This document shows positions 44,945-57,149 of a DNA stretch of 64,000 bases, one piece after another (the stretch's first letter is position 1; each line of letters opens with the position of its first letter). This stretch comes from Dromiciops gliroides (lineage: Eukaryota > Chordata > Mammalia > Microbiotheria > Microbiotheriidae). A program made the translations under genes and the position numbers. The stretch is taken from NCBI RefSeq assembly GCF_019393635.1, contig NC_057862.1:414026669-414090668 (forward strand). The letters are read 5' to 3'. The notes under the pieces were generated by a model, which did no database searches, had not been told where the DNA came from, and saw only the letters and a list, made by a program, of their open reading frames with translations.

Positions 44945-46440
44945 TCATTTTCCTGAGTCATAAAAGATAGAATAGATAAGCTTAATTACATGAATCAAGA
45001 AAGCAATGCAGATAGGATAATACAAAGGAAAGCTATTGAGAAGGAAAAATATTTGTACCAAATATCTCTGATCAGGTTCTGAGAGGCAAGATATACAAAG
45101 AATTAACATAAACCTTAAAATGAGAACATTTTCCAATGGACAAATAATTGAAGCATATGAACAAATAGTTCTCAAAAGAAAAATTGCACAGTATTAGCAA
45201 ATGTATGAAACTCTGCTCTACATCACTAATATAGAAATGGAAATCAAAATGTCTCTGAAGTTTCACCTCATATCTAGGAAATAATGAAGGATGAAAAAAG
45301 CATATAGTAAATGTTGGAGGGACTGCACAAAGAGAGATGTAGGTATATACTCTTGGTAGAACTATGAATTGGTTTCACCATTCTTTTTTAAATTTTATTT
45401 TAAATTTTTCTCAATTACATGTAAAGATATTTTTCAAGTTCTAAATTTTTCTCCCACCCTGTCTTCCATCCCTCTTCCCAAGGTTAGCAAGCAATTTGAT
45501 ACAGGTTATACGTTACAATCAAGTTAAAAATATTTCCACACTTATCAGAACAGAAGGGAAAAATGCAAGAAAGAATAAACAAAAACAATAACAAAAAAGC
45601 AACAACAAAAGTGAAAATAGTATGCTTCAATCGGCATTCAGACTCCATGGTACTTTTTCTGAATTTGGACAGCATTTTCCACCATGGGTCTTTTGACATT
45701 GTCTTGGATCCTTGTATTGCTGAGAAGAGTTAAGTCTATCACAGGTGATCATTACAAAATGTTGTTGATACTATGTACAATGTTCTCTTGGTTCTGCTCA
45801 TTTCACTCAGCATCAATCTGCATAAGTCTTTCCAGGTTCTTCTGAAATCCATCTACTTATCATTTCTTATAGCTCAATAGTATTCTATTACATTCATATA
45901 CCACAACTTGTTTATCCATTCCCCCAATTAATGGGCATCCCCTCCATTTTCCATTCTTTGCTACCACAAAAAGAGTAGCTATAAATATTTTTTTGTACAT
46001 GTGGGTCCTTTTCCCTTTTTAATGATCTCTTTGGGATATAGACCTATCAGGGTCTCACCACTCTTGAAAGCAGTTTGGAATTATGCTTTAAAATGATGAT
46101 ATTCTTTGACCCAGAGATGCAACTACTTAGCATATACTCCTAAAAAGATCAAATACAGAAAGAAAAGGTCTCACAAAGACCAAAATATTAATAGCAGCAC
46201 ATTTTGTTCTAACAAAAATCTTCAAAGAAAGCAGCTGCCCATTTATTGGGGAATAAATAATTCATAGTACATACATATAACAGAATATTGGTATATTATA
46301 ACAAATAATGAATATGAAGAATTTAGAGAAGAATAAGATGTATAGACTAATACAGAGAGAAGTAGAACAAATAAAAAATGTAAACAATGACTACAACTAT
46401 ATTAGTGAAAGAACAACAATAAAACAATCAAATTTGAACT
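44945..46440 (+). mobile_element. L1 3' UTR with a nested antisense L1 piece
   Basis: Plus-strand L1 3' order: 'atttgtaccaaatatctctg', 'ttttccaatggacaaataat', 'gtttcacctcatatctagg', then the insert at 45,383-46,050, then 'gaaagcagtttggaattatg', 'tttgacccagagatgcaact' and 'gcccatttattggggaataa'. Confidence 0.75.
45383..46050 (-). mobile_element. L1 3' fragment, antisense, nested in L1
   Basis: A T-rich start, 'tttctcccaccctgtcttcc', 'tttcactcagcatcaatctg', 'ccacaacttgtttatccatt' and 'atgtgggtccttttcccttt'. Imperfect flanking repeat 'tttcaccattc' and 'tctcaccactc'. Confidence 0.75.
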
Positions 46441-46735
46441 CTGGGTAATTAATCATAATAATAGCTAATATTTATATAGTACTTGTTATGTGCCTGGCAC
46501 TGTGTTGATCATTTTACAATTATTATCTCATTACACTCTCACAATAATTCTTGGAGGTAGGCACTATTATTATCCCCATTTTATAGTTGAAGAAGCCAAG
46601 TCAAATAGAGATTAAGTGATTTGCTCAAGGTCACACAGGTAATAAGTGTCTGATGTCAGATTTGAACCCAGATTTTCCTGAGTCTAGGCCCAAAGTTCTA
46701 TCCATTGTGCTTTATGGCGGCCAATTAATTATTAA
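46441..46735 (-). mobile_element. MIR, antisense
   Basis: 'atttatatagtacttgttat', 'gtgcctggcactgtg', 'cattttatagttgaagaag', 'gctcaaggtcacacaggtaa', 'gttctatccattgtgcttta'. Confidence 0.75.
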
Positions 46736-47220
46736 GACCAAGCTTATTCCCATTCTTCTAAGAAATTCTTTGTTATAAGAGAAGGTTTTCTAGACAGAAG
46801 AATGGAGAAGAGGGGCAATGATAAGAGTATAATCAGAAATGAAGTTATATAAAAACAAAAAAAGGATATATTTGCTTGCAATCTTGCAAATCTGATCAAA
46901 AGGGTTATTAACTGAAAAGGAGAGGGGGAGAAGACTGCCTACTTAGATCTGCCAAGCTGGATACCTTAGAGATTAGCTATAACATAAAAATAGCAGTAGA
47001 AATGCCCAAAAATTCAGAAAAGAAAAAAAAATCCAAGAAAAGAGTAGCAAGAAGACCCATGGACTCAGATGTCAAGATGCTAATGTACAAAGTAGGGTGA
47101 ACAGACAAGGTAAGCTAGAGAACCTAAGGTAAGAAGGTATAACTGTGAGTTTGTGGGGTAAGATCCATGACTATAATATGGTTTCTTAAGGGTTTACCTT
47201 ATTCAAAAAAAAAAAAAAGA
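46736..47220 (+). mobile_element. L1 3' tail continuation and CR1/L3-like scrap
   Basis: 46,736-46,870 fits the last part of an L1 3' end (gaccaagcttattcccattc). 46,985-47,165 is AG-rich and may belong to the CR1/L3 copy that follows. Both calls are weak. Confidence 0.35.
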
Positions 47221-47259
47221 GAAGCTAGAAGGAGAACCAAAATCACATTATATAAATAC

Positions 47260-47425
47260 ATTTATATATACACACATATACATATATATATAATGTTATT
47301 TTGGTTCATTTTGCTATATATATACATATACAAATATATATTTAAATATATTTCTTCATATATGTGTATGTATACATGTGTATATATGTGTATATGTATA
47401 CGTGTGTTTGTGTGTGTGTTATAAA
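47260..47425. repeat. TATA/CATA/TGTG microsatellite
   Basis: Degenerate alternating purine-pyrimidine repeat inside otherwise decayed LINE sequence. Confidence 0.8.
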
Positions 47426-47429
47426 TTCA

Positions 47430-48180
47430 GGATCAGAACAAGGAAGTGTGATGGAGAACATTTGGCTGAAAATGAATGGAAGTTAGAACAGAAGCAATGT
47501 TGTCATTTGGTGTATAAAGCATACTGCCTGGAAAGTGTAAATACCCAAGGGAATTTGGGAATCAGATCAGATGTTTGACACAGAGACTTAACAAAGAGTA
47601 ATGATGGACTTCAGTTGGCCAGACTATTATTTCTCTGCCCAAAGCAAAACATCTTATAATCTATTAATTTGCTTTACTGATAATTTCATGTTTTGAAAGG
47701 TGGAGGAACCAATGACAGAAAATTCTGTTCTGTATCTGATTCTCACCAATAGTTGCTGGTGAGAAAAAAATAGGAATCTTGACAGGGGGTGGCAGGTGAA
47801 GCAGAGGGATGGGAGCACTCCATCTTCAAATTTCTGATGGAGGTGAGAAAATCCTGTCATTGATAGGTATTTGCCCAAGATTTGGAGAGACCATATTTAA
47901 AAGAGTTCAAGGAAGGAATGTGTAGGATTCTACAGAATAAAATTCTACAGAGGAAATCAGACCAGGAGGAACGAGAAGTTCTCAAGACTGAAATTTCTAA
48001 GGCAAAAAAGAAACAGTTATCCTGAGGAAGAAAAAGGAGAGTTGTCTGAAAAGACTGCTACGACTTCAAAGCAACTCATTGGCCAAGTTAGACATTTTAA
48101 AAATCAAGGAGAAAAGATGAAAAGAAGAATTTTAAAACTGGAGGCTGAATACATAAATGGTGGCATAATCCTGTGGAGAG
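47430..48180 (+). mobile_element. CR1/L3-type LINE coding fragment, second copy
   Basis: Aligns in order with 24,420-24,960: 'ggtggaggaaccaatgacag' with 'ggtggaggaacaatgaaggg', 'gggagcactccatcttcaaa' with 'gaacactccatcttagaatc', 'gaaatcagaccaggagg' with 'gaagtcagaccagatagg', and 'gagttgtctgaaaagact' with 'gagttgtctgaagatgcc'. More decayed than the first copy. Confidence 0.55.
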
Positions 48181-48456
48181 TCTTAGGAACTCTAAAGTTT
48201 GAGTCTGTCTCAAAATGCTAATGGCAACAAAAATAATTTTTGTTTTCTTTTGTCTACTAAGGTATGTTAGGGGTAAAGAAGGAGGTTCAATGAAGGGAGA
48301 GAGCTACTGCTTAGGGTGAATGGAATCATGGTAATGATCAACAAAGAGAGGTCAGAACTACTCTATGGATTTTTTCTTCTATTTTTTTTCTTCCAAGAAC
48401 AATCATCTTTGGTTGATAAAAGGAACTAAGGGGCTAAAAGGGAGTTAACATACAAT

Positions 48457-48902
48457 TGTAATGATTGGAATGATGCCACCTACTGGAGACTTGCTGTGGG
48501 AAAGCTTCACCATGAGGAAAATGCCTCAGAGGCATTGTGGCTTTTCCTTGGCGTCAGGAAATGACGTTAGCTCATGGGTGCTATCTATCAAGGCTACCAG
48601 CCAATCAACTTGAGGAGCATCCTATTTTCTGGGAGGAGACAGGAAGGAGGAGAGGGAGCCTGTGCAGAGAGCTCTTGCCCTTTTGGGTTCCTGACTTGGT
48701 GGTGGTGGCGGCAGAGGACTTCACAGGAAATTTGAGGAAAGATAGGAATACCAGGCTGTTGGAATTCTGTTCTCAATCTTTTTCTTTCTATTTTCCAATA
48801 AACCCTTAAAAACGTAAACTCGTTTTATCAGTGATTTTAGTCAGTTTCCCCCAAAACTGGGGGAACAGATTAGAATCCACATTTAGAATCTTAAATTACA
48901 CA
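48457..48902 (+). mobile_element. Solo LTR, family shared with 59.65 kb
   Basis: Starts TGTAATGATTGGAATGATGC, has CACCTACTGGAGACTTGCTG near the 5' end, a polyadenylation signal in 'ccaataaaccctt' at 48,794-48,806, and ends in ACACA. A 4-base 'caat' lies on each side (48,453-48,456 and 48,903-48,906). A 4-base duplication suggests a class I (gamma-like) endogenous retrovirus. No internal region flanks it, so it is a solo LTR. Confidence 0.82.
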
Positions 48903-49145
48903 CAATCAATCAACAAGCATTTACTAAGGACCTTCTATGTGCCACTGTACCCAAGATAGGTAATAAGCTGCCCTTGATAAGTTCAAAAGCCCCATATCAA
49001 CTCCATCCCAGGGTGCTGAAGCAGCCACACATATAACAAATGAACCACTGTCCATGACTTGAAAGATCAATCAGTCAATCAATGTTTATTAAGCTCCTAC
49101 TTGGAGTCAGGCACTGTGCTAAGATCATAGAGAACAAGACAACTA
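48903..49145 (-). mobile_element. Two L2/MIR-type antisense fragments
   Basis: 'aatcaacaagcatttactaa' at 48,907 and 'aatgtttattaagctcctac', 'tcaggcactgtgctaagat' at 49,080. Confidence 0.5.
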
Positions 49146-49149
49146 CTAA

Positions 49150-49530
49150 AGGACTAGAAGTCAAATATCCTAGTTTTCAAAATAAGTAAGATAATGATCT
49201 GCAACTATTGGCCGGGGAGCTTGATTTCAATTTCTGGCCAAATTCTAACATTTCAAATTATCAAAACAATAGGTAATGAACATTTTTAAAAAGCAAATGA
49301 GGTCAGAGTTGCAGCTAAGTGGCACAGTGGATAAAGCGCCAGCCCTGAATTCAGGAGGACCTGAGTTCAAATCAGGCCTCAGACACTTGACAGTTACTAG
49401 CTGTGTGACCATGGGCAAGACACTTAATCCTCATTGCCCGGAAAAAACACAAAAAAACAAACAAACAAAAAGTAAATGAGATCACTAAGAGCATGACTTC
49501 ATGAAGACGAAAAAGAATTACTGCTATTTA
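49150..49530 (+). mobile_element. CR1/L3-type LINE RT scrap split by a SINE
   Basis: Left part (49,195-49,290) reads NYWPGSLISISGQIL, matching the NYRPVSLTSIPGKIL block of CR1-family reverse transcriptase. It resumes after the SINE at 49,471 with 'catgacttcatgaagacg'. Confidence 0.65.
49307..49470 (+). mobile_element. Marsupial CORE-SINE, short type
   Basis: 'ttgcagctaagtggcacagt' head, near-consensus B box and CORE, tail AAACAAACAAACAAA. Flanks 'gcaaatgaggtca' and 'gtaaatgagatca' form an eroded duplication. Confidence 0.9.
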
Positions 49531-49534
49531 AAGC

Positions 49535-49735
49535 AATGTAATGTTGTGAAGCACTTTATCTCCTTTATCTTCACTACAATCCACACCATATAGATGAAGA
49601 GACTGAGGCTAAGCAAGGTGAAGGTAATTGTCTAGGATCGAATAGCTATTATGAGTCCAAAATGGAATTCAAACCCAGGTCTTAGTGATTCCAAATCCAT
49701 TGTTTTCCCCTCTATAGCACTCCCCCTCTCCCCCT
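49535..49735 (-). mobile_element. MIR, antisense
   Basis: 'gtgaagcactttatctcctt', 'gatgaagagactgaggctaa', 'aaattcaaacccaggtctt'-like order. Confidence 0.6.
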
Positions 49736-50150
49736 TTGAGGGTTTGTCTGGTATATTATATATTCTTATTCAAACACCATTTGGACTAAATGTCCTCTGA
49801 AGTCTCTTTCCACTCTGACTTTGTGATTATGTTACCCTGTTTTCTATTCACTAGAACACCTAGCAAAAGGCTGTTCAATGACAATCTACCTAGGAAGAGA
49901 AAAGATTCACTAGTGAGAAACTTAAGATACACCAAAGGACAGACTAGCACCTAATTCTGTGTCATGTGCCTTACTAACTAAGCGTTATGAAAGTTCTAAG
50001 AAATCAGAGATCAGGAGATATTTTTCAGGCTTACTGGAATGCATTTTGTTTTCCATTTTCTCCTGAATGAGAACGCTAAAAATACACTGTGACATAATAC
50101 TTAACAGTCATTGATTGTAACCCTGAATTAAGTGCTCCACACAGCAGAAA
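49736..50150. other. Unassigned intergenic DNA
   Basis: No supported feature. Confidence 0.35.
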
Positions 50151-50280
50151 ATTCTATTGTAAACTCCTAAAGGACAGGGGTCAGGTCTTTATCCTCTTCG
50201 TATTCCCTATAAAACCTAGAACAGGGCTGGAAACTTAGTAGGCACTAAATAAATTCAGAACAAATGAACAAGACCCCTAT
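50151..50280 (+). mobile_element. L2 3' end
   Basis: 'aactcctaaaggacaggggt', 'caggtcttta', 'gaacagggctggaaacttag', 'taggcactaaataaa'. Confidence 0.6.
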
Positions 50281-50820
50281 CCTATGGGACTGCTATCTAC
50301 AAATGAACAAGGTCTTTTTATATCTGAACCAAAATGAGATAGCAGGAATTGTTGTTGTTGTTGTTGTTGTTTTTTCCAGTGAAAGCCTTGATCGAACTTT
50401 TTGATATATAACCACATTGGTAATATGTTCTTGAAAATGTAACCTCAAGTATTAACCTAGTTGTCAAGAAAAAACAAAATAAACAAAAAACATGATCCTG
50501 ATACTTTAATATCTCATAGATGAACTAAATCATAGAAGAAATGGGAAACCTACTAGTATCAGACAAGCCTAGCAGGAAGATTGGATTTTGCTTAATAAAT
50601 GAACTCCCTTATAGCCATGTGATTAAGACAATAATTATGCATTCTAGGAGTCATCCCCCTTTCACAGTTAAATCATTTATCCATTAGCAAATTATTTGTG
50701 GGTAGATCAGGCCAATCAGTCCCCACACTCTATTTCCTCATGTCCATAGCTTTCATTTCCCTACTTATAACCAAAACTAGTCTTGAACCTGAGTGTTTTG
50801 GGGTCCAATTGAGTGTTCAT
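50281..50820. other. Unassigned DNA with a short (GTT)n run
   Basis: The GTT repeat lies at about 50,349-50,371. The rest is AT-rich with no supported feature. Confidence 0.4.
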
Positions 50821-50945
50821 AAAATCAAAATATGTTAGAGGTAGAAGGTACTTTGGAGGTCATTTGGTCCAGCCTTCTCATTTGATGGATTTGGAAACCA
50901 AATCCAGGAAACCAAATTCACTTGCTTAAGATCACATGATGAATT
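50821..50945 (-). mobile_element. MIR/THER-type SINE fragment
   Basis: 'gaggtagaaggtactttgga', 'ggtcatttggtccagccttc', 'gcttaagatcacatgatg'. Confidence 0.55.
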
Positions 50946-51299
50946 AATGAGAAATTTAATTTTAAAAAGTCTAATAAAAAGTGATTTGGAGGGGGGAGGG
51001 GAAGAACACTAGCAGCAATAGATCGGAAAAGCTTCCAGGGGATTACCCTTAAACTGAGAATGAAAGGAGCACAAGGTTGACAGAGAGGAGGAAAGAAGGC
51101 AAGGACCAAAACCTAGCTTTTCTGATTCCTAGTTCATGACATTCCCCAAATTGGAGCATTTGGATCAGTCTTCATAGTCCTCAGAGTCAGGATTGGGAAC
51201 CCCAGATGGCCAATGAGAATCCTCCAACTGGCTGGTTTCTTTTTTTAAAAAATGCTAATTTCTTCTCCCCACCCCCTTTTAAAACTTCAGAATCATTTT
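50946..51299. other. Unassigned intergenic DNA
   Basis: No supported feature. Confidence 0.35.
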
Positions 51300-52380
51300 C
51301 TAGTAGGCTCCATCCCCTACTTATTTCTGCTACTAACAAACATTTGAACAAAACCCAATTGATACAATGATCACATCTGATAGTATGAACATCATGCCAT
51401 ACTCTTGGTCCTCCATCTCTATATGGAAAGAAGGAAGGTATGTATGATATCTCTTCTACTCTCTGGGACCAAGATGGGGCATGGTGAGGAATACTTTGTA
51501 CTTTAGCATTGTTATCTTGCCAACTATTGTAGTCATTGTGTATATTGTTGTATTGGTTCTGCTGTCTTCACTCTACATCAATTAGTGCAATGAATCAACC
51601 TACTATACTCAAAATACCATACTAAGGACTAGATAGAAAAATGAAAAATTAAAACAATCTTTGTGCTCAAAAGGCTTATGTTCTATTGGGACAAAGAAGA
51701 TATGTATACAAACACATACATATATTCAAAATAGATACAAAATAATATTTAGTAGACAGGTTAAAATCCCACCTTTGATGCTTGCTACTTGTGTGACCTT
51801 GAATAAGTCATTAAACCTGCAGTGCCTCAGTTTTTTTATTTGTAAAATGAGGAGCTAGATTAGATTGGCTCTGCATTCCCTTTTATCTCTGGATCTATGA
51901 TTTGATGATTTTATGGTTCTAATTACAAAGTAATTTGTTGGGGCATAGGGAAAGGCAAAGGCAGAGAGAGACTAGAAATGGCGCTTTAGTTGAGCTTTAA
52001 AGGAAGCTGGAAATTCTAAGACATTCTATGTTTCTCAGGATTTTCATATTTGTATTTCATTATATTCTGTTACTTTCCCATATATTCCATTACTTAGCTA
52101 TATCTCAATGTGCTCGGCCATTCCCCCTTCAGTGGGTACTCCCTTTCTGTCTAATTGTATGTTTTTGGTTGGTTGATTTTGTTCTTTGCTACCGAGAGAA
52201 CTGCTAGGCATATTTTGTTGTACATGGGAACTTTCTTCCTGTCATTGATCTCCATGGGTTAAATGCACAGTACTGTGATGACTGGGTCAAAGGGTATGAA
52301 TAGTTCAATGATCTTCCTTACATATTTCAAAATTGTTTTCCAGAATATTTGGGTGTTGATTCTGTCTACAACATTATACA
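51300..52380 (-). mobile_element. Old L1 3' region, antisense, interrupted
   Basis: Left part 51,300-51,590 (caaaacccaattgatacaat, ttctgctgtcttcactctac). Right part 52,040-52,380 (tctgttactttcccatatat, tgtacatgggaactttcttc, gtgatgactgggtcaaaggg). The middle, 51,595-51,910, holds an L2-like antisense scrap and a MIR-type 3' half. Confidence 0.65.
51760..51910 (+). mobile_element. MIR-type SINE fragment
   Basis: 'gctacttgtgtgaccttgaa', 'taagtcattaaacctgcagt', 'ttatttgtaaaatgagg'. Confidence 0.65.
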
Positions 52381-52699
52381 TGGCATGAATTAGTTATTTA
52401 TCATACTTGATTTTTAAAAATGTTTTTAAAGTTTTTTAATTTAAACTTTTTTATCAAAACTATTTGATAAAATTTTCTTAGTCAATTTAATGTATTTTAT
52501 TTTTATAGTGGCAGTAGTTAAGAATCAACTGGCAGGATTACAGTTTCTTTTCATTTACAAAGCTGTCTGCAAACATGAAAATGTAGAGAAGTACTACCTC
52601 CAGAAACCATAGCTTTGGTAGCTAAGCAGTTTCATTAGAAACCTAGAAGCAATCATTCTAATCCTTTTAAGCCATGGCATGTCTAAACTATCTAGCATA
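52381..52699. other. AT-rich unassigned DNA
   Basis: No supported feature. T-rich runs occur at 52,410-52,510. Confidence 0.35.
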
Positions 52700-53110
52700 T
52701 ACCACTTTTTGAAGAAATACAGGGTGGGGAATTAAATAGTGAATCTGGATATTATCATAAATAAAGACTTAAAAAAGAGGTTTCCTTAATAAACCATTTA
52801 CCCAACCATTTACCGGAAAATGATCCTCACCCAAGAACAGAGTAATTCATAAACAGCTGTTAATTGTGATTCTTCAGGTAGGTGGTATCAACAGATCACT
52901 GCCTGTTGAAAGTTTTAATTAGATTTATTAATTCTAAAATGCAGTTGAAATGTGAGGAGTATTGATTGTAATGGCCTGTGTTTTAAATATAATTAATTCA
53001 TCATCTGCATAATTGCCCATTACCTATACCTTAATTGTGGGGCATAAAACATTGTTTATCAGAAACATGGTACTAAGTGGCAGGGAGATCCCCCTGTGCT
53101 GACTTATGAT
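52700..53110. promoter_or_regulatory. Candidate developmental enhancer
   Basis: Repeat-free. 52,850-53,060 packs many homeodomain/TALE-like sites: AATTCATAA, CAGCTGTTAATTGTGATT, AATTAGATTTATTAATTC, TATAATTAATTCATC, CATAATTGCCC, CCTTAATTGTGG, together with an E-box CAGCTG. It is the second most enhancer-like block in the window. Confidence 0.5.
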
Positions 53111-54084
53111 TCTTAGTATTTTCATCAAAAGTAGCAATAAGACATTTCTATTTCTTTAGGGGGAAAAATACACAACCACCCATGTCTCTAGTGATAACCA
53201 ATACACACAGACATCCTGATAAACAGGATGCATTTACAATTCTTTTATTACTACACTCTTTGACAAGATAAAGTAAACATGATTTTGAGGAGCATTAAAA
53301 CTGCAACAAAGCTAAGCTACTGTCCAAAGAAACTGAAAAATTCTCATATAAATGCACTTTATTTGGAGCTGACTCATGGGTGATGAGGATATCCCAACAG
53401 CTTGACAATTTTCATATAATACTATGAAGAATTTCATGCTTTTCCTTCATTTTACTGCTGCCACCAGTCCAATACATCTTATCTAGTAAAATTATACAAA
53501 TCTATGGTTCTTTCTTCTTTTTCCAGATACCATAAATCCTAAGATGGTTCATGTACCCAATACCCAGAGACTTATTTTTACAGGCCAAGCCATGAAAATT
53601 TTTTTAAAAATGTCACTTAACAAAATATTAGCTTTCAAGATAATTCCAATTTGGTAAAGGGCTAGCGATTTCATTTTGACAAGATTTATTTGTATTTCTT
53701 TGTGAAATGACAGGTAAAAGGTTGGGTCATTGGCTGACATATTTAAGATACCACAGAATTAGGTTGAATACTTTATCTAGATTTTTCCATTTGGCTGGAT
53801 GCCTTTTTCCTCTGTTTGGCACCTTCTGTTAATAAAAATATATGATGTGTGTATTTGAGTACATCTAGGACTTATGAGTCTATCAGTAAGGGAACTTTCA
53901 ATATGGGAGCGTCTCCCACCAAGACTCATGATCTGTCTATAACATGGAGGCTTAGTAAGTGGCTTGAAGCATAGAGAGGTTAATCAACCCACCCTTGGTC
54001 AAAAAGTGCAAATTAGGGACAGGTCTTCTGGACTTCAAATCTAATATTATCTCCACAGAAATTAAATTATTACCTCTCATTCTT
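53111..54084. other. Unassigned intergenic DNA
   Basis: Mostly unique. Might extend the regulatory block on its left side. No gene or repeat supported. Confidence 0.35.
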
Positions 54085-54160
54085 TAATGTATGTATATAC
54101 AAATACATACACACACATATATACATATATATGTGTGTGTGTGTGTGTGTGTGTATGTAC
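54085..54160. repeat. CATA/(TG)n microsatellite
   Basis: TATGTATATAC units followed by about 10 TG units. Confidence 0.9.
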
Positions 54161-54690
54161 TTGCTAATGACCAAAGAATTAGGAAAGACTTCATGCATAA
54201 TAAATGTCCATATTAAAGGAAGATTTTCTATGAAGTTGAGGTGAGGAAAGAATGCACTAGTGGTATGTGGGACAGCCATGGCAAAGACATGGAGATGGAA
54301 GATAGAATCTAGTGTGTGAAGAACAGAAGGATGGCCAGTTTGGCTAGATTGAAGAGGATGAGAATAGGAGTAATGACCAATAAAGCTGAAAAGATAGGTC
54401 AGGGCTAGGTTATATAGAGATTTGAAAGCTAAATGGAGGAATTTATATTTTTATCCTAGAGTCAATGGGGAGCAACTGAAGTTGATTGAGTGAGGGAGTC
54501 ACATAATTAGATCTATGCTTAAGGAAACTTACTTTGGCAGCAGTATATAGGATGGAGTAGAGTGGTGGGAGTTTTGAAGCAGTGAGATCAGTTGGGAAGT
54601 TGTATTTGTCCAGGTGAGAGATGATGATGAGGGCCTGAACTAAAGTGCTGGTTGTATGAGTGGAGGAAAGTGGCTATAGGATTGAAATGG
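54160..54690 (-). mobile_element. L2 LINE, antisense
   Basis: 'gacagccatggcaaagacat', 'gccagtttggctagattgaa', 'agtcaatggggagcaactga', 'gtgagagatgatgatgaggg'. Same order as 5500-6000. Confidence 0.55.
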
Positions 54691-55190
54691 AAACACTCTT
54701 CACTTAGATATATTGGAATGAATCTAAGAATTCATATTCTATAAAATTCTTGTCTATGTCATTCTATATACCCTTCAAGATCTACCCAATGGATTAGATT
54801 CCTTCCTCTGTTTTTAATGGAATACTCAGGTTGCCTATCCATAAGTTCTTAGTATGTGATTAATCTCATTTTTTTAGTGAGATACATCTTTGGTTTATGG
54901 TACTTTTACATGACCCATGAAATACACACACATACACGCAGAGAAAGAGACAGAGACAGAGAAAGACAAAGAAGTATATATGTACATATGCATATTATTT
55001 ATAATATATCAAGTTATAAATAATAAATATAGACTGTTATAAGATAAAATAATACATGTATGAAGTAATACATTCATATTATACCTAATGAAAGAAAGAA
55101 TGAAACATATATCTTTATCATTGTTAAATGTGTGTATATAAAAGGCTTAGGGTTGATTTGATTAAATCAATCAACTACCCCCACCCCATT
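54691..55190. repeat. AT-rich DNA with CA/TA microsatellites
   Basis: Degenerate ACACA/AGAGACAGAG and TATATA tracts at 54,920-55,140. The remainder is unassigned. Confidence 0.45.
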
Positions 55191-55920
55191 TAAAGTAAGT
55201 GACAAGATGCTAAGCACTGATACATTTATCAGGTGAAAATACAGCTTCATTACTCACTAGGTCTGAGAGGCTTGGACACCTCCTTGAATCAATCAAAGAC
55301 ATTTCAATTAGGTAGGCCAGAGAGTCTATTCTGATTGGGTGATGGATGCAGTCACACCCTGAAGCCTCTACAAAAGAAGGAGTTTATTCAGAACTAGGAA
55401 GAGATTTAGAGGGCCTGACACTAGAAGGGAAAGAATAGGTAGCTCAGGCAAGTAGCAAAAATATAAAAGAGCAAGTAGGACTGAGCAGTGGCAAAGAAGG
55501 GAGAGATCCAGGAGGGTCATTAGCCCTAGAGGCTTCTCAGAGCAGATTTAGGATGACTGCCAGTTGTATCCATCTCCTAAAAGACTGAGGAAACTTCAAT
55601 GAAAAGCTCTGTTTTTTGTTTTTTTTCTCCTGACTTCCCTTCCTGGTGCTTAGCAAAAGCTAAAATATACTCTGCTGTTTCTTTGCTGAAAGGTTTCTGG
55701 TAACCTGGAACAACCACAAAGAAGCCAGAAATTAGAAAGAGAGAAATAGAAATGTAAATTAAGGCAGAAAGCCAAACCTCTGCATAAATGTTAGGAATTT
55801 TCTAAACTGGGGGCTCAGAGCAGTGTTCCTGACTTTTCATTTTATATAAACTCCCTAGAGTAGAAGATGAAGGTACTATTATATTGTCCCAGGTTTAAAA
55901 GAAGTTAATTATTGTAAATG
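55191..55920. other. Unassigned DNA
   Basis: Unique-looking; could include an old LTR, since composition is more GC-balanced than its flanks, but no terminal motif pair is visible. Confidence 0.3.
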
Positions 55921-55924
55921 AGTG

Positions 55925-56110
55925 ATGCACACACACGTATGTATGTATGTGTGTGGGGTATGTGTATATATATATATTATACATATAAATATAAATTTGA
56001 GTATGCATATGTTTGTGTGTACATAAAAATGCAATTTCCCCAAAGTCTTTAATAAATACACATATACTTACTTATATATTATATACATACTTGTGGATGT
56101 ATTTACTTCA
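55925..56110. repeat. CA/TATG microsatellite
   Basis: ACACACAC, GTATGTATGT and TATATATATA segments. Confidence 0.85.
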
Positions 56111-56290
56111 TTTTATTAATGACAGAATAGCTGTGTAGTTTGGAGCAACTTACTAAACCTGTGTCTTAGCTTCTTCATCTGTAAAACAGGAATGGGGATG
56201 ATGCTTTTCCCTTCTGCCACAAAGGAGATATCATGAGGAGGAAACTATGCACTATATGAGGCTTACCTGTGTAGAAGGTATAGTAGGATC
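56111..56290 (+). mobile_element. MIR-type fragment
   Basis: 'tagctgtgtagtttggagca', 'cttcttcatctgtaaaaca'. Confidence 0.6.
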
Positions 56291-57149
56291 GAAGGAAAAG
56301 ACTTTCTTGTTCTCACTGTCCCTTGGCCTTGGTTTCTAGTGGCCTTAATTGGTTTCCTCTATGTCTTTTTTTTTTGTTGTTCCTTAAGTTAATGATGAAC
56401 TCAGGTTGCTTTTAGTCTCTCCTGAGGGGACTTTTTTTCTCCTGTAAGAGAAAGCTCTAATTCTTCATGAAGTATTCTGATTGTTTTAATGTTTAGTTTT
56501 CTGAAAAGTTCTCTGCAATGTCCAAAAGGGTAATAACCAAAAAGATAGGTTTAAGTGGAGGCTGCATGAATGCTTCAGATAGCTAAGAAATAATTCTGTT
56601 TCCTGCTTTCTATGACACATAACATTAGTCCTGATTCATTTTTACTCTCTTCTTCCATTTTTCCTCCTGCTACATCTAAATTTAGCCCTGTCCTCATTGA
56701 CCCAGGAAAAGATCAAAATGCTCTTTATATTCTTGCAATGTAGAAGTGAGAACTGGATCTTCTCTTTAATGGATCTAAGCAAGGCTAAACAGTGCAAGGT
56801 ACAAAGGAAGGCAATGAGATAATTACTCAGGGCTAGTAACGGTGCTGGTCTAGAGGAGACCAAGAAGATCCAGAGAGTGATGGCTTTGGGATGGTTTGTC
56901 TCTTTTGAGTCCTGTTTATCATCATCTTCATAAATTTTAGAGTTCTCTGTGAACATGGGTTAGTATTTAGGGGTTTGGGGAAATGTGACCTATCTACAGA
57001 CCTGGGGAGCAATGCTCATCAAAAACTCTTCTCACCCAACAATTTTTTTCTAATCCCCATTCCTCCAAATCTTACCACCTCTGTTTCTCCTCCTTTCTGT
57101 GGACTTGTCTGCCTGCCTCAGTTATCCTGCTTCATAACGTATTTCTCAA
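56291..57149. other. Unassigned DNA
   Basis: A 104-codon minus frame (56,642-56,956) shows a Leu/Ala-rich centre but no domain I recognise; treated as chance. Confidence 0.35.

Noticed and set aside
56642-56956. 104-codon minus-strand open frame with a Leu/Ala-rich centre
   Set aside because: A hydrophobic stretch alone is not evidence; no start context, family or neighbouring exon.
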